Assembly: GCA_964467785.1 (NCBI GenBank)
Contig: CAYXVB010000170.1
Location: forward strand, 1 to 7,803
Direction: 5' to 3'
DNA length: 7,803 nucleotides
DNA from: CAYXVB01 sp964467785
GTDB taxonomy: Bacteria; Bdellovibrionota; UBA1018
The position numbers were made by a program, and so were the translations under genes. Below the pieces are notes generated by a model. The model was not told the origin of the DNA and searched no databases. It saw only the letters and a program-made list of their open reading frames with translations. Positions 1 through 5,580 of this stretch are shown piece by piece (the first letter of the stretch is position 1; each line of letters begins with the position of its first letter).

Positions 1-1
1 C

Positions 2-436
2 GCCACCTTGGAAGCTTGGAAGTCCGCACTTCACTATCAAGTCCGCCCCGCCCTTGAGGAGTCCTATCTCGAGCTCGAAAGCATCCCCGAAGGCAAAACC
101 TGGTCGACCCGCCATCGGGAACTCTCCGATCGGCTCTTTGAACGCGTGACCGAAACCCTGCAGGCCAAATCCAACGAGACCGCCGATGATCTGGTCATGA
201 CGCTTCAAGAAGCGGTTCCGATCCTAGGGACTTCGTCCACGCTGTCGCGGATGTCTCTCCGGGTTTATCTTGCCTTTCCGGCGCTCCACTGCGTGCTCAT
301 GGGCATGCGCGAGCCCTCCTACGTCAACGACGCGCTCTCGCTGGGTCCGCCGCTCGAGGTGCCCCAGGCCCTTAAAGCCTTGCACGCCATCCAAGACAGC
401 CCGCCGCAACACACGCACCCTCACGGCCACGCGTGA
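2..436 (+). CDS. Aldo/keto reductase-like protein, C-terminal part (5' truncated)
   Basis: The frame is open to the left edge of the window, so the gene almost certainly starts upstream; the TTG at 8 is not a convincing start. About 144 codons are visible. The recognisable part is the segment reading LRVYLAFPALHCVLMGMREP followed by YVNDAL (roughly residues 85-110 of the visible part). This matches the C-terminal pattern of aldo/keto reductases, where a helix is followed by a strand ending in a V-x-G-x-R-like turn and a helix lining the NADPH phosphate pocket. The family uses a TIM barrel to reduce carbonyls with NADPH; the catalytic Asp-Tyr-Lys-His residues lie in the part outside the window, so activity cannot be judged. 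The tail is histidine-rich (QHTHPHGHA), which is unusual for the family. The gene ends 233 bp before the protease gene. Family assignment is moderately confident; substrate unknown. Confidence 0.6.
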   Translation, partial: ATLEAWKSALHYQVRPALEESYLELESIPEGKTWSTRHRELSDRLFERVTETLQAKSNETADDLVMTLQEAVPILGTSSTLSRMSLRVYLAFPALHCVLMGMREPSYVNDALSLGPPLEVPQALKALHAIQDSPPQHTHPHGHA

Positions 437-515
437 CGCCCCGGATTGGGACGCTCGCCCTGTATCTACGAGCGACGGTCATACCCAAATAAACGCGCGC
501 TCGCGTCCAGCTGCC

Positions 516-552
516 TGCATTTTTAAATAAAAAATGTGCATTCTGCACTTTT
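516..552 (+). terminator. Candidate weak terminator with two overlapping hairpins
   Basis: GTGCA (536-540) and TGCAC (544-548) form a 5-bp stem with a TTC loop, followed by four T (549-552), as in a weak intrinsic terminator for the upstream reductase gene. An overlapping alternative stem pairs CATTTTT (518-524) with AAAAATG (530-536) around a 5-nt loop. The two stems share base 536. The region is clearly AT-rich against its surroundings. The stem is short and the T-run brief, so efficiency is doubtful. Confidence 0.35.
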
Positions 553-556
553 CAGA

Positions 557-585
557 TTGCATGACGCACCTGCGCTCAATGTAAC
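557..585 (+). promoter_or_regulatory. Possible sigma70-like promoter for the metalloprotease gene
   Basis: TTGCAT (557-562) and TGTAAC (580-585) are separated by 17 bp. The first keeps the TTG of the -35 box and the second matches four of six positions of TATAAT. A start near 592 would give a leader of about 80 nt containing the hairpin at 619-635. The match is weak and may be chance. Confidence 0.22.
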
Positions 586-618
586 TCCTCGGGTCATCAA
601 CACGAACACGGGATCCAT

Positions 619-635
619 TGCGGCGGGACGCCGCA
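619..635 (+). promoter_or_regulatory. Perfect 7-bp hairpin in the protease 5' leader
   Basis: TGCGGCG (619-625) and CGCCGCA (629-635) form a perfect GC-rich stem around a GGA loop, ending 34 nt before the start codon at 670 and 22 nt before the AGGAG ribosome-binding site (658-662). There is no T-run after it, so it is not an intrinsic terminator. It could stabilise the mRNA 5' end or be a protein-binding inverted repeat. Confidence 0.4.
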
Positions 636-669
636 GCCCCCCAGATCGAGAGACGAGAGGAGATTTCTC

Positions 670-1383
670 ATGAAAAGGATTTCATTCGCACGCACGATGA
701 CCGCTCCCGCCTCGGCAGCCTTGGCCCTTGTGGCCGCAGGCTGTGGCGCCGGAATGAGCCCAGGAAATGCTTCCGCCGCGGGAACTACACCCGTAGGAAC
801 GTCAATGGATGCGCGCGTCAGCCTGATTGAAGAAGGTCCCGCGCCCGAAGGCTATCTCACCGTTGCCGTGAAGTACGTGCCATTCCTTAAGAACGGCCAG
901 AAGCCCGTGATGACGGACGCCGAGTACGGCGACCTCACTCGCGGAATGAACAAGATGATGTCCCAATGTAAGATCCGTTTCCGCATGGAAGCCGTTCAGC
1001 CCGCCGATCCGACCCAGTACGGACTCGACTACAACACCGCGGCGATGTCCGAGATGGACAAGATACGCGAGCCCTTCCAGGACCCGGCCCGCTTGGTCGT
1101 CATCGGCACGGGCGGTTGGGACCACGACAATATGGGCACGGCCAACGCCTGGACCGCGATGCCGGGGAGCGCTCCGTACGGAGTCGTGATCGAAGCGCCA
1201 GTCGCATCGTTCGCGAACATCGTCGCCCACGAGCTGGGACACTACCTCGGCCTCGACCATGTCGACGATACGAGTAACATGATGAACCCGATCATCTATG
1301 ACGACTCCTCGCAACTCGACGCAAGTCAATGCGCCACGATGCAGGAGACCGCCCGCGGGATGTGGGCTCAGAGCTTGCGGTAA
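670..1383 (+). CDS. Matrixin-like zinc metalloprotease, predicted lipoprotein
   Basis: A 237-residue protein carrying HELGHYLGLDH at residues 187-197, the HExxHxxGxxH zinc signature of metzincins: His187, His191 and His197 bind zinc and Glu188 is the general base. A Met-turn candidate follows at Met204/Met205 (SNMMNP), at the spacing typical of matrixins (family M10). The N-terminus is a short basic region, a hydrophobic stretch and VAAGC with Cys25, giving a probable lipoprotein signal, although Ala at -3 is less usual than Leu. An Ala/Gly/Thr/Ser linker covers about 26-48. No separate prodomain with a cysteine switch is visible; Cys100 and Cys221 could form a disulfide. The start at 670 is supported by AGGAG at 658-662, seven bases upstream. 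It likely acts as a small membrane-anchored or secreted endopeptidase; substrate unknown. Its 3' end overlaps the convergent lipoprotein gene by 16 bp. Confidence 0.85.
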   Translation: MKRISFARTMTAPASAALALVAAGCGAGMSPGNASAAGTTPVGTSMDARVSLIEEGPAPEGYLTVAVKYVPFLKNGQKPVMTDAEYGDLTRGMNKMMSQCKIRFRMEAVQPADPTQYGLDYNTAAMSEMDKIREPFQDPARLVVIGTGGWDHDNMGTANAWTAMPGSAPYGVVIEAPVASFANIVAHELGHYLGLDHVDDTSNMMNPIIYDDSSQLDASQCATMQETARGMWAQSLR

Positions 1384-1973
1384 AGATCCTGGGTCTTCTC
1401 GTCTGCCTGGCAGCTGCCGGTCGGCGGCGTCAGGAGCGAGAGACTGTTGGACCCCAGCATGCCGTCATAGCCGAGCTGGTAATTGAAGGTATAGGTTTGC
1501 GACGCATCGGTGGAGGTCCATTGGCTGGCCGGGCACTGATCCCCATTCGAAGCGATGCTCACACGCACGTTATTGAGGACGATGACCTTGGAGTCGACGC
1601 CTAGGATATCGTACTGATAGGTCACCGGGCAGCCGCTGCCATCATCGTAAATATCGGTGAGCGTTCGATCGGTGATGATGATCTTCTCATTGGTCTCGCT
1701 CTTCATGTAAGGCTGGGGAATGGAGTTGCCGGAAGAATCCTGGCACGCCGTCCGGCCATACACAAACTGTCCCACCAGCGCGGGATTGACCGAATGCACA
1801 GACTTGTTCTGAGGAATGGCGGCCGGAGTGGCCGGGGTCCCGCTGGCGATCACGCCGCCGCGCTGGGTGCCGACCTGGCTAGTGCTCGTGATCGTGGAGC
1901 TGCGATTACCGCAACCCGCGAGAAATGTCGCCAAGGACACCGAAACTACAACCACTAAATTCTTTTTCCGCAT
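1368..1973 (-). CDS. Four-cysteine lipoprotein of unknown function
   Basis: A 201-residue protein starting at the ATG at 1973-1971. This start is preferred over an in-frame ATG at 2105 because it places a classical lipoprotein signal at the N-terminus: MRKKN, a hydrophobic core, then FLAGC with lipidated Cys21. A GAGG ribosome-binding site lies five bases upstream. A low-complexity Ser/Thr/Gly/Pro linker covers about 22-58. The remainder (about 65-185) alternates short hydrophobic and polar stretches, suggesting a beta-rich globular domain. It has four cysteines (77, 115, 147, 188), which could make two disulfides. I recognise no family; a lipocalin-like barrel is conceivable but unproven. 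It is probably attached to the inner or outer membrane; Asn22/Arg23 after Cys21 (not Asp at +2) does not signal inner-membrane retention by the E. coli rule. It is convergent with the metalloprotease and lies 435 bp downstream of the acylase gene on the same strand. Confidence 0.8.
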   Translation of the reverse strand: MRKKNLVVVVSVSLATFLAGCGNRSSTITSTSQVGTQRGGVIASGTPATPAAIPQNKSVHSVNPALVGQFVYGRTACQDSSGNSIPQPYMKSETNEKIIITDRTLTDIYDDGSGCPVTYQYDILGVDSKVIVLNNVRVSIASNGDQCPASQWTSTDASQTYTFNYQLGYDGMLGSNSLSLLTPPTGSCQADEKTQDLYRKL

Positions 1974-2174
1974 AAATGCCTCACTCTCGGGGGACCCACT
2001 TGAGCAATGAGGATGCCAGCGCAAAAGAGGCCCCAAAACAGCTTTAAACGAAGTTGGAAGCGCAAATGTCCCCGCTCCCACTGGGATGGGCTTACAGGTG
2101 TCCAAAGCCTGAACACTATTGCGGCTCGGCTTCGTCCTTTTCTAGCTCCCTTTCGGCCTGCTCCATCGCCCTGT

Positions 2175-2199
2175 TCGACTAATGTTCGGGTTTGTTCGG
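2175..2199 (+). repeat. Left arm of inverted repeat: GTTCG units at 10-11 bp spacing
   Basis: GTTCG occurs at 2173, 2184 and 2194 in the same orientation, one unit per DNA helical turn. Bases 2184-2199 read GTTCGGGTTTGTTCGG. The arm matches the reverse complement of 2309-2333 at 22 of 25 positions. Repeated units on one face of the helix are typical of protein-binding arrays (operators, iterons, transposase end sites), but which applies here is not shown by the sequence. Confidence 0.7.
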
Positions 2200-2308
2200 A
2201 TCCTTGGCCGAGACAGGGACAAAACCCTGGGTGATCCACGGTCCCATTGCAGAGTTCAGATCCAAGTGCGCTCTCTATTTTGATTTATTGGGAGTTAAAT
2301 CAGCACAA

Positions 2309-2333
2309 CCGAACAAAGCCGAACAATAGCCGA
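2309..2333 (-). repeat. Right arm of inverted repeat: GTTCG units, opposite orientation
   Basis: On the plus strand this begins CCGAACAAAGCCGAAC (2309-2324); its reverse complement differs from 2184-2199 at a single base. Two exact CGAAC units (2310 and 2320) and a third degenerate unit continue to 2333. A 109-bp interval separates it from the left arm, so the whole inverted pair spans 159 bp. In RNA, G-U pairs at 2174/2334 and 2173/2335 would extend the stem to 27 positions with three mismatches. Confidence 0.7.
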
Positions 2334-2402
2334 GTCCCCCTCGAGAACCACACAAAAGAGCGCGCAAATGCCCTGCAGTCCGGACTAAATTGGCGAAATA
2401 CG

Positions 2403-2419
2403 GGGAGCTTAACGCTCCC
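2403..2419 (-). terminator. Hairpin across the acylase stop codon, possible terminator
   Basis: GGGAGC (2403-2408) and GCTCCC (2414-2419) form a perfect 6-bp stem with a 5-nt loop, and the TAA stop of the acylase gene (2411-2409) sits in the loop. On the minus strand it is followed by CCGTATTTCG, which is only weakly T-rich, so intrinsic termination is uncertain; it may instead protect the mRNA 3' end. Confidence 0.35.
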
Positions 2420-4796
2420 AGCGCGCCCGCACGGTGCGAAGCTGCTCGGCCGAAAGCTTGGACCAGTCAAGTGGGAAGCGCACGTCTCCGTATTCGCAAT
2501 CACGCCACCGTCTCCAGGGGCTGCCGATGGCGGCCAGATCTCCCACCGGCTCGTCGCTCTCGAGCGAGGGCAGAACCATACGGAGGCGTGGTGGCGAAGT
2601 CAGTTCCGTGAGGACGCGCTGGGATGCGCCTGCCGTCTGTTTGTACATCCGGCCGTTCAGCTCGCCGGTGCCCGGGCTGACCGTATTGTCGTCGCCCGGC
2701 GTGGGCAAGAAGGACTTTTCAAGCCTCTTGTAGCGAGAGTCACCCGAAAGGTGCTCGAACTCGATCCGATGCACCTCACCCCAAACCGGGAACGTCGGGG
2801 AGCCCTTTTCAATACCGAGCGCATCGAGCGCGGAAGCGAGGCTCTTGCGCGCGACCGTCGACAGCGCTTTGGCGTCCGCCGTATCCGCAAGGACGCGGTG
2901 GAGCGAATTGACGGTATGCCGGGACTCTTCATAAATCATTTCCATCCAGAACCGGAACACGCCGCAAGGTCGGCAGTCCAGACCCGTGCGGAAATCCCAG
3001 CCTTTGAGTAGTTCAAGCGCCGCGCGCTCGCGTGCATCGACATCCCAGCCGGCTGCCAGCGCGAGCAATCCGGGCACAATAAAGCGGGCATCGACCGCCT
3101 GGTCATCGCACTGGACCTTTCGTTGGGTTTCGATATCATGGCGCGGCACAGAGCCGAGTAGCTCCTCGATGCGAAACGCGCGAGTGCCCGAGTACTGATT
3201 GCGTCCCGGCGCGAGCTTGGAGTCGAGTCCCCACTGCCGATTGTTGGCGGTCACGATGAAATCTCGGCCCGGCTTGGCGGGATCGAAGAGATGCGGCATC
3301 TCGTCGGCGCTTAGGTATTCCCAGCGAGGCGCCTGATCCAACGACGGAAGCAGGGTGAGCCCATACGCGGGCGGAGAGACGCGACGAGGAATGCGGCCGA
3401 CAGCCCGGTAACCGATTGCGCCTTTTGTATCGGCGAAGACGAGGTTCCAGCTCGGCACGCCGACCCGCGATAGCGTCGTGTCGATTTCGCGAGCCGAGCG
3501 CGCTTCGACGAATTCCTGGAAGGCCGTGAGATCCGAACCTCGGAGAGTGAAACCCGCCCAGCGCAGCACGACCACATGCCCTTTGCGGGTCGCCGGAATC
3601 GGCAGCACCGGCCAGCCCTCGCGGGTGATCTCGAAAGTTTTGAAGAAGATGGGTAGCGCCAGCCCCTGCCACACACGGAACTTGACGACCGGACGGATCG
3701 TGCGCGTGCCTTCGCGCAAGAGATCCTTTTCGGGGACTTCGTAGAGATCCGCCACGTCGAGATAGGAGTTGGTGAGGCCCCAGGCGAGATAGCGGTTGGC
3801 GCCGCTGGCGATCACCGGAATTCCCGGAACCGAAGAGCCCACGACATCCAGCGCGCCGTCACTCGATTCGATGTGGGACCAATGCCAGTAGCTGGGAGTC
3901 TTGAGACTGAGGTGCGGATCGTTGGCCAGCCAGGCGCGACCGCTCGCGCTCCGTCGGGGAGCGATCACCCAGTTGTTGCTCCCCGTGGCGAGGTCCGCCA
4001 GATCGGGAAGATCGGCGAACGCGGCGGCAGGCGCCGACGGGGGTGTTCCAGTCGGAGCGATGGCGGCGCTCTTCCCAGTTCTAGATTCGCGCACGGGATA
4101 CTCGCCGGGTTTGAGCACGGTGGTGAGCCAGGGCAAAGGCTTGTCCCCGGCGAGTCCGTCAAAACTGAAAAGCCTCGGCGCCCGCTCTCCGAAATGCTCG
4201 AGGCGCTTGGCTTCGCGCACCTTCTCCTCGAAGCTTCGGCGGGTTTGGTCAAAGGACTGAAGCAGGAGCACGGCGACGGAATCCTCGCCCTTCCAGGGCG
4301 CCGGGAGGTAGCCAAAGTCCTTGAACTCGTAGACGCCGCGGTCGGCGGCGGTGAACATCCCTTCGGTCGCGCCTTCGGCATAGGCGTCGTAGATCGCGCG
4401 AGTCGCGGGCTCCAGCTCGCCATAGACGCGCTTGGCAAGCTCGCTCAGGCCAATGAGCCTCATCTGAAAATCCGCCTTGACGGTGCGCGTGCCAAAAATT
4501 TCCGACTGCCTCCCCTGGGCCACTCTCCGAAAGTAATCCATCTGGAACGCGCGATCGAGTCCGTGCGCATAACCCAGGCAGCGGTAGGCATTCACTCGGT
4601 CCAGCCCACGAAGGTGCGGCATCCCCGTCTCGTCCCTCCAAAGCTGACACGATCCGTCCCGAAGCTCGGACCGCGCGGAGGTCGAAGATTTGAGCTGCGC
4701 ATGACCGGCGTCCGTACCGACACCGGGTGCCGCCCAAGAAATGGAAGCCATCCCCAAGCCGAGTAACAGCGCACTGAACGCAGTCAATTTGTTCAT
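2409..4796 (-). CDS. Penicillin acylase family Ntn hydrolase, exported
   Basis: A 795-residue protein of normal length for the penicillin amidase (S45) family. Residues 1-22 form a Sec signal peptide ending ISWA before APG. The alpha-subunit region follows (about 45-230, including the conserved-looking YAHGLDRAFQMDYFRR at 76-91), then an Ala/Pro-rich spacer (about 240-270). The sequence TGSNNW (271-276) gives Ser273, the expected N-terminal nucleophile of the beta subunit after autocatalytic cleavage at Gly272-Ser273. NDPHL (292-296) and TANNR (516-520, with an Asn expected to form the oxyanion hole) follow in family order. GDDNTVSPGTGE (701-712) and GASQR (723-727) match the usual C-terminal block. 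The family cleaves amide bonds of acylated compounds such as beta-lactam side chains or N-acyl-homoserine lactones; the substrate cannot be told from sequence. It should act in the periplasm or outside. The ATG at 4796 is preceded by AAGGTG seven bases upstream. Confidence 0.92.
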   Translation of the reverse strand: MNKLTAFSALLLGLGMASISWAAPGVGTDAGHAQLKSSTSARSELRDGSCQLWRDETGMPHLRGLDRVNAYRCLGYAHGLDRAFQMDYFRRVAQGRQSEIFGTRTVKADFQMRLIGLSELAKRVYGELEPATRAIYDAYAEGATEGMFTAADRGVYEFKDFGYLPAPWKGEDSVAVLLLQSFDQTRRSFEEKVREAKRLEHFGERAPRLFSFDGLAGDKPLPWLTTVLKPGEYPVRESRTGKSAAIAPTGTPPSAPAAAFADLPDLADLATGSNNWVIAPRRSASGRAWLANDPHLSLKTPSYWHWSHIESSDGALDVVGSSVPGIPVIASGANRYLAWGLTNSYLDVADLYEVPEKDLLREGTRTIRPVVKFRVWQGLALPIFFKTFEITREGWPVLPIPATRKGHVVVLRWAGFTLRGSDLTAFQEFVEARSAREIDTTLSRVGVPSWNLVFADTKGAIGYRAVGRIPRRVSPPAYGLTLLPSLDQAPRWEYLSADEMPHLFDPAKPGRDFIVTANNRQWGLDSKLAPGRNQYSGTRAFRIEELLGSVPRHDIETQRKVQCDDQAVDARFIVPGLLALAAGWDVDARERAALELLKGWDFRTGLDCRPCGVFRFWMEMIYEESRHTVNSLHRVLADTADAKALSTVARKSLASALDALGIEKGSPTFPVWGEVHRIEFEHLSGDSRYKRLEKSFLPTPGDDNTVSPGTGELNGRMYKQTAGASQRVLTELTSPPRLRMVLPSLESDEPVGDLAAIGSPWRRWRDCEYGDVRFPLDWSKLSAEQLRTVRARWER

Positions 4797-4804
4797 AGAT
4801 CAAC

Positions 4805-4833
4805 ACCTTATGCGCGCCCTGGGAATCTGTCAA
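4805..4833 (-). promoter_or_regulatory. Candidate acylase promoter with perfect -35 box
   Basis: On the minus strand a perfect TTGACA (4833-4828) is followed after 17 bp by TAAGGT (4810-4805), which keeps the three most conserved -10 positions (T1, A2, T6). Transcription would start next to the ATG at 4796, giving a leaderless or nearly leaderless mRNA, and the -10 overlaps the apparent AAGGTG ribosome-binding site. Either the promoter or the ribosome-binding site may therefore be coincidental. Confidence 0.35.
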
Positions 4834-4918
4834 AATACGAACGGTGCTCCGGCAACCTTTTGATGCGGAGTGCGCCAAGGGCAGAATCTCAATTTCAGCC
4901 AACCAGCCCAAGCAGTCC

Positions 4919-4935
4919 ACGGGCTTCGAGCCCGT
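4919..4935. other. Perfect 7-bp hairpin in the divergent intergenic region
   Basis: ACGGGCT (4919-4925) and AGCCCGT (4929-4935) pair perfectly around a TCG loop. It lies about midway between the acylase start (4796) and the plus-strand gene start (5044). No T-run follows on either strand, so it is not a standard terminator. It may be an operator or an RNA structure in one of the two leaders. Confidence 0.4.
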
Positions 4936-5043
4936 CCTCCATGCGTAATCGCGCCGCAGGAGCGTCAGAAATCAAACGGCATTTTGTTTAAATGGGAGAC
5001 GGCAATTCTCCGATGAGGGATCATGGTGCTCCGAGGCCGAAGA

Positions 5044-5580
5044 ATGCCCATCACGCTGAGATCCACACTGCTGCTGACTCTCTCCCTCAGCACTCTCGCC
5101 GGAGCGGGCCTCGCCGGGAGCGCCTTGGCCACGGAGCCGGACCCGCTCCAGTGTGCCGAGCGCTTCCGCAACGTGCGGAGCGTGAGATACCAGCCCTCGA
5201 ACGCCAAAGAGTACTTTGAGCATGGCAAAGGCCCGGCGTTCTGGGTCAAGCCATTCATCCCCATGCGCAAGGTACTTCTTTCGGGACTCTACCAGCTGCG
5301 TCGCCGGCCCTATCCGATCATTGTCCTCGACAACGATACGCCCAAGAAAGCGAATTTCCTGGCCAGATCCTTCTTCAATCGCCTCAATGAGCAAGACGCC
5401 GCCTATGCTTTGGATGACGTGAAGAAAGAACTGGAAACCACGCTGGCGTACGTCAAGTCGTATCCTCAGGATATCGCCGCCTTCGTGGACGCGGAAGCCA
5501 CCTATCGATTGCAGCGACTGGCGCTCGAGGATGCGTTGGACCAGATCGCCAATCCCAAGCCCGGCCCAGGGCACGGGTGA
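5044..5580 (+). CDS. Exported protein of unknown function (perhaps N-terminal part of a split gene)
   Basis: The ATG at 5044 is chosen over the in-frame ATG at 5023: GAGG lies seven bases upstream, and it puts a standard Sec signal at the N-terminus (MPITLRS, a Leu-rich core, cleavage after GSALA before TEP). The 5023 ATG has only a tightly spaced GAGGGA. The product is 178 residues. After the signal there is one Cys, an Arg/Lys-rich middle segment and a largely helical C-terminal half with many charged residues (EQDAAYALDDVKKELETT and onwards). No known domain is recognised. It ends at TGA 5578-5580, only 32 bases before a scaffold gap. The sequence after the gap begins with the same six bases, ACGGGT, found at 5573-5578, in a phase that would continue this protein directly. 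The stop may therefore be an artefact at a contig end, and this may be the first quarter of a protein of about 720 residues. Confidence 0.65.
   Translation: MPITLRSTLLLTLSLSTLAGAGLAGSALATEPDPLQCAERFRNVRSVRYQPSNAKEYFEHGKGPAFWVKPFIPMRKVLLSGLYQLRRRPYPIIVLDNDTPKKANFLARSFFNRLNEQDAAYALDDVKKELETTLAYVKSYPQDIAAFVDAEATYRLQRLALEDALDQIANPKPGPGHG

Larger units (their letters stand above)
1974..2408. other. 435-bp non-coding region between lipoprotein and acylase genes
   Basis: No reading frame here looks protein-like: translations in all frames are short, low-quality and lack a ribosome-binding site. The region is richer in A and T than the neighbouring genes. It holds the inverted GTTCG-repeat arms (2175-2199 and 2309-2333), a small hairpin CAGGG/CCCTG at 2214-2229 between them, and the acylase 3' end. 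It should include the promoter of the lipoprotein gene, but I found no clear -35/-10 pair upstream of 1973. A tRNA was considered and not supported. Confidence 0.7.

Noticed and set aside
802..1329. A 175-codon antisense frame inside the metalloprotease gene
   Set aside because: The sense frame carries the zinc signature and a strong ribosome-binding site; the antisense translation has no recognisable feature.
1974..2105. A 44-residue N-terminal extension of the lipoprotein, starting at the ATG at 2105
   Set aside because: It would bury the lipoprotein signal internally; the ATG at 1973 has a GAGG at good spacing and gives a classical lipobox.
2225..2236. A 12-bp direct repeat CCCTGGGTGATC also at 5631-5642
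   Set aside because: One exact 12-mer pair is expected by chance in a window of this length, and the flanks do not match.
1955..2239. A 94-codon minus-strand frame in the non-coding region
   Set aside because: It overlaps the lipoprotein start and the repeat arm, is Arg-rich without domain-like patterning, and lacks a ribosome-binding site.
2245..2270. A tRNA-like T-loop (GTTCAGATCC) suggesting a tRNA end or attachment site
   Set aside because: The flanking bases do not form a T-stem, position 58 is G instead of A, and no acceptor or anticodon arm can be drawn.
2377..2386. A 10-bp perfect palindrome AGTCCGGACT
   Set aside because: Several palindromes of this length are expected by chance in about 7.8 kb, and nothing nearby supports a role.
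3873..4766. A 297-codon open frame antisense to the acylase gene
   Set aside because: It lies wholly inside the well-supported acylase gene, has an Arg/Gly-rich composition typical of GC-rich shadow frames and no family motif.
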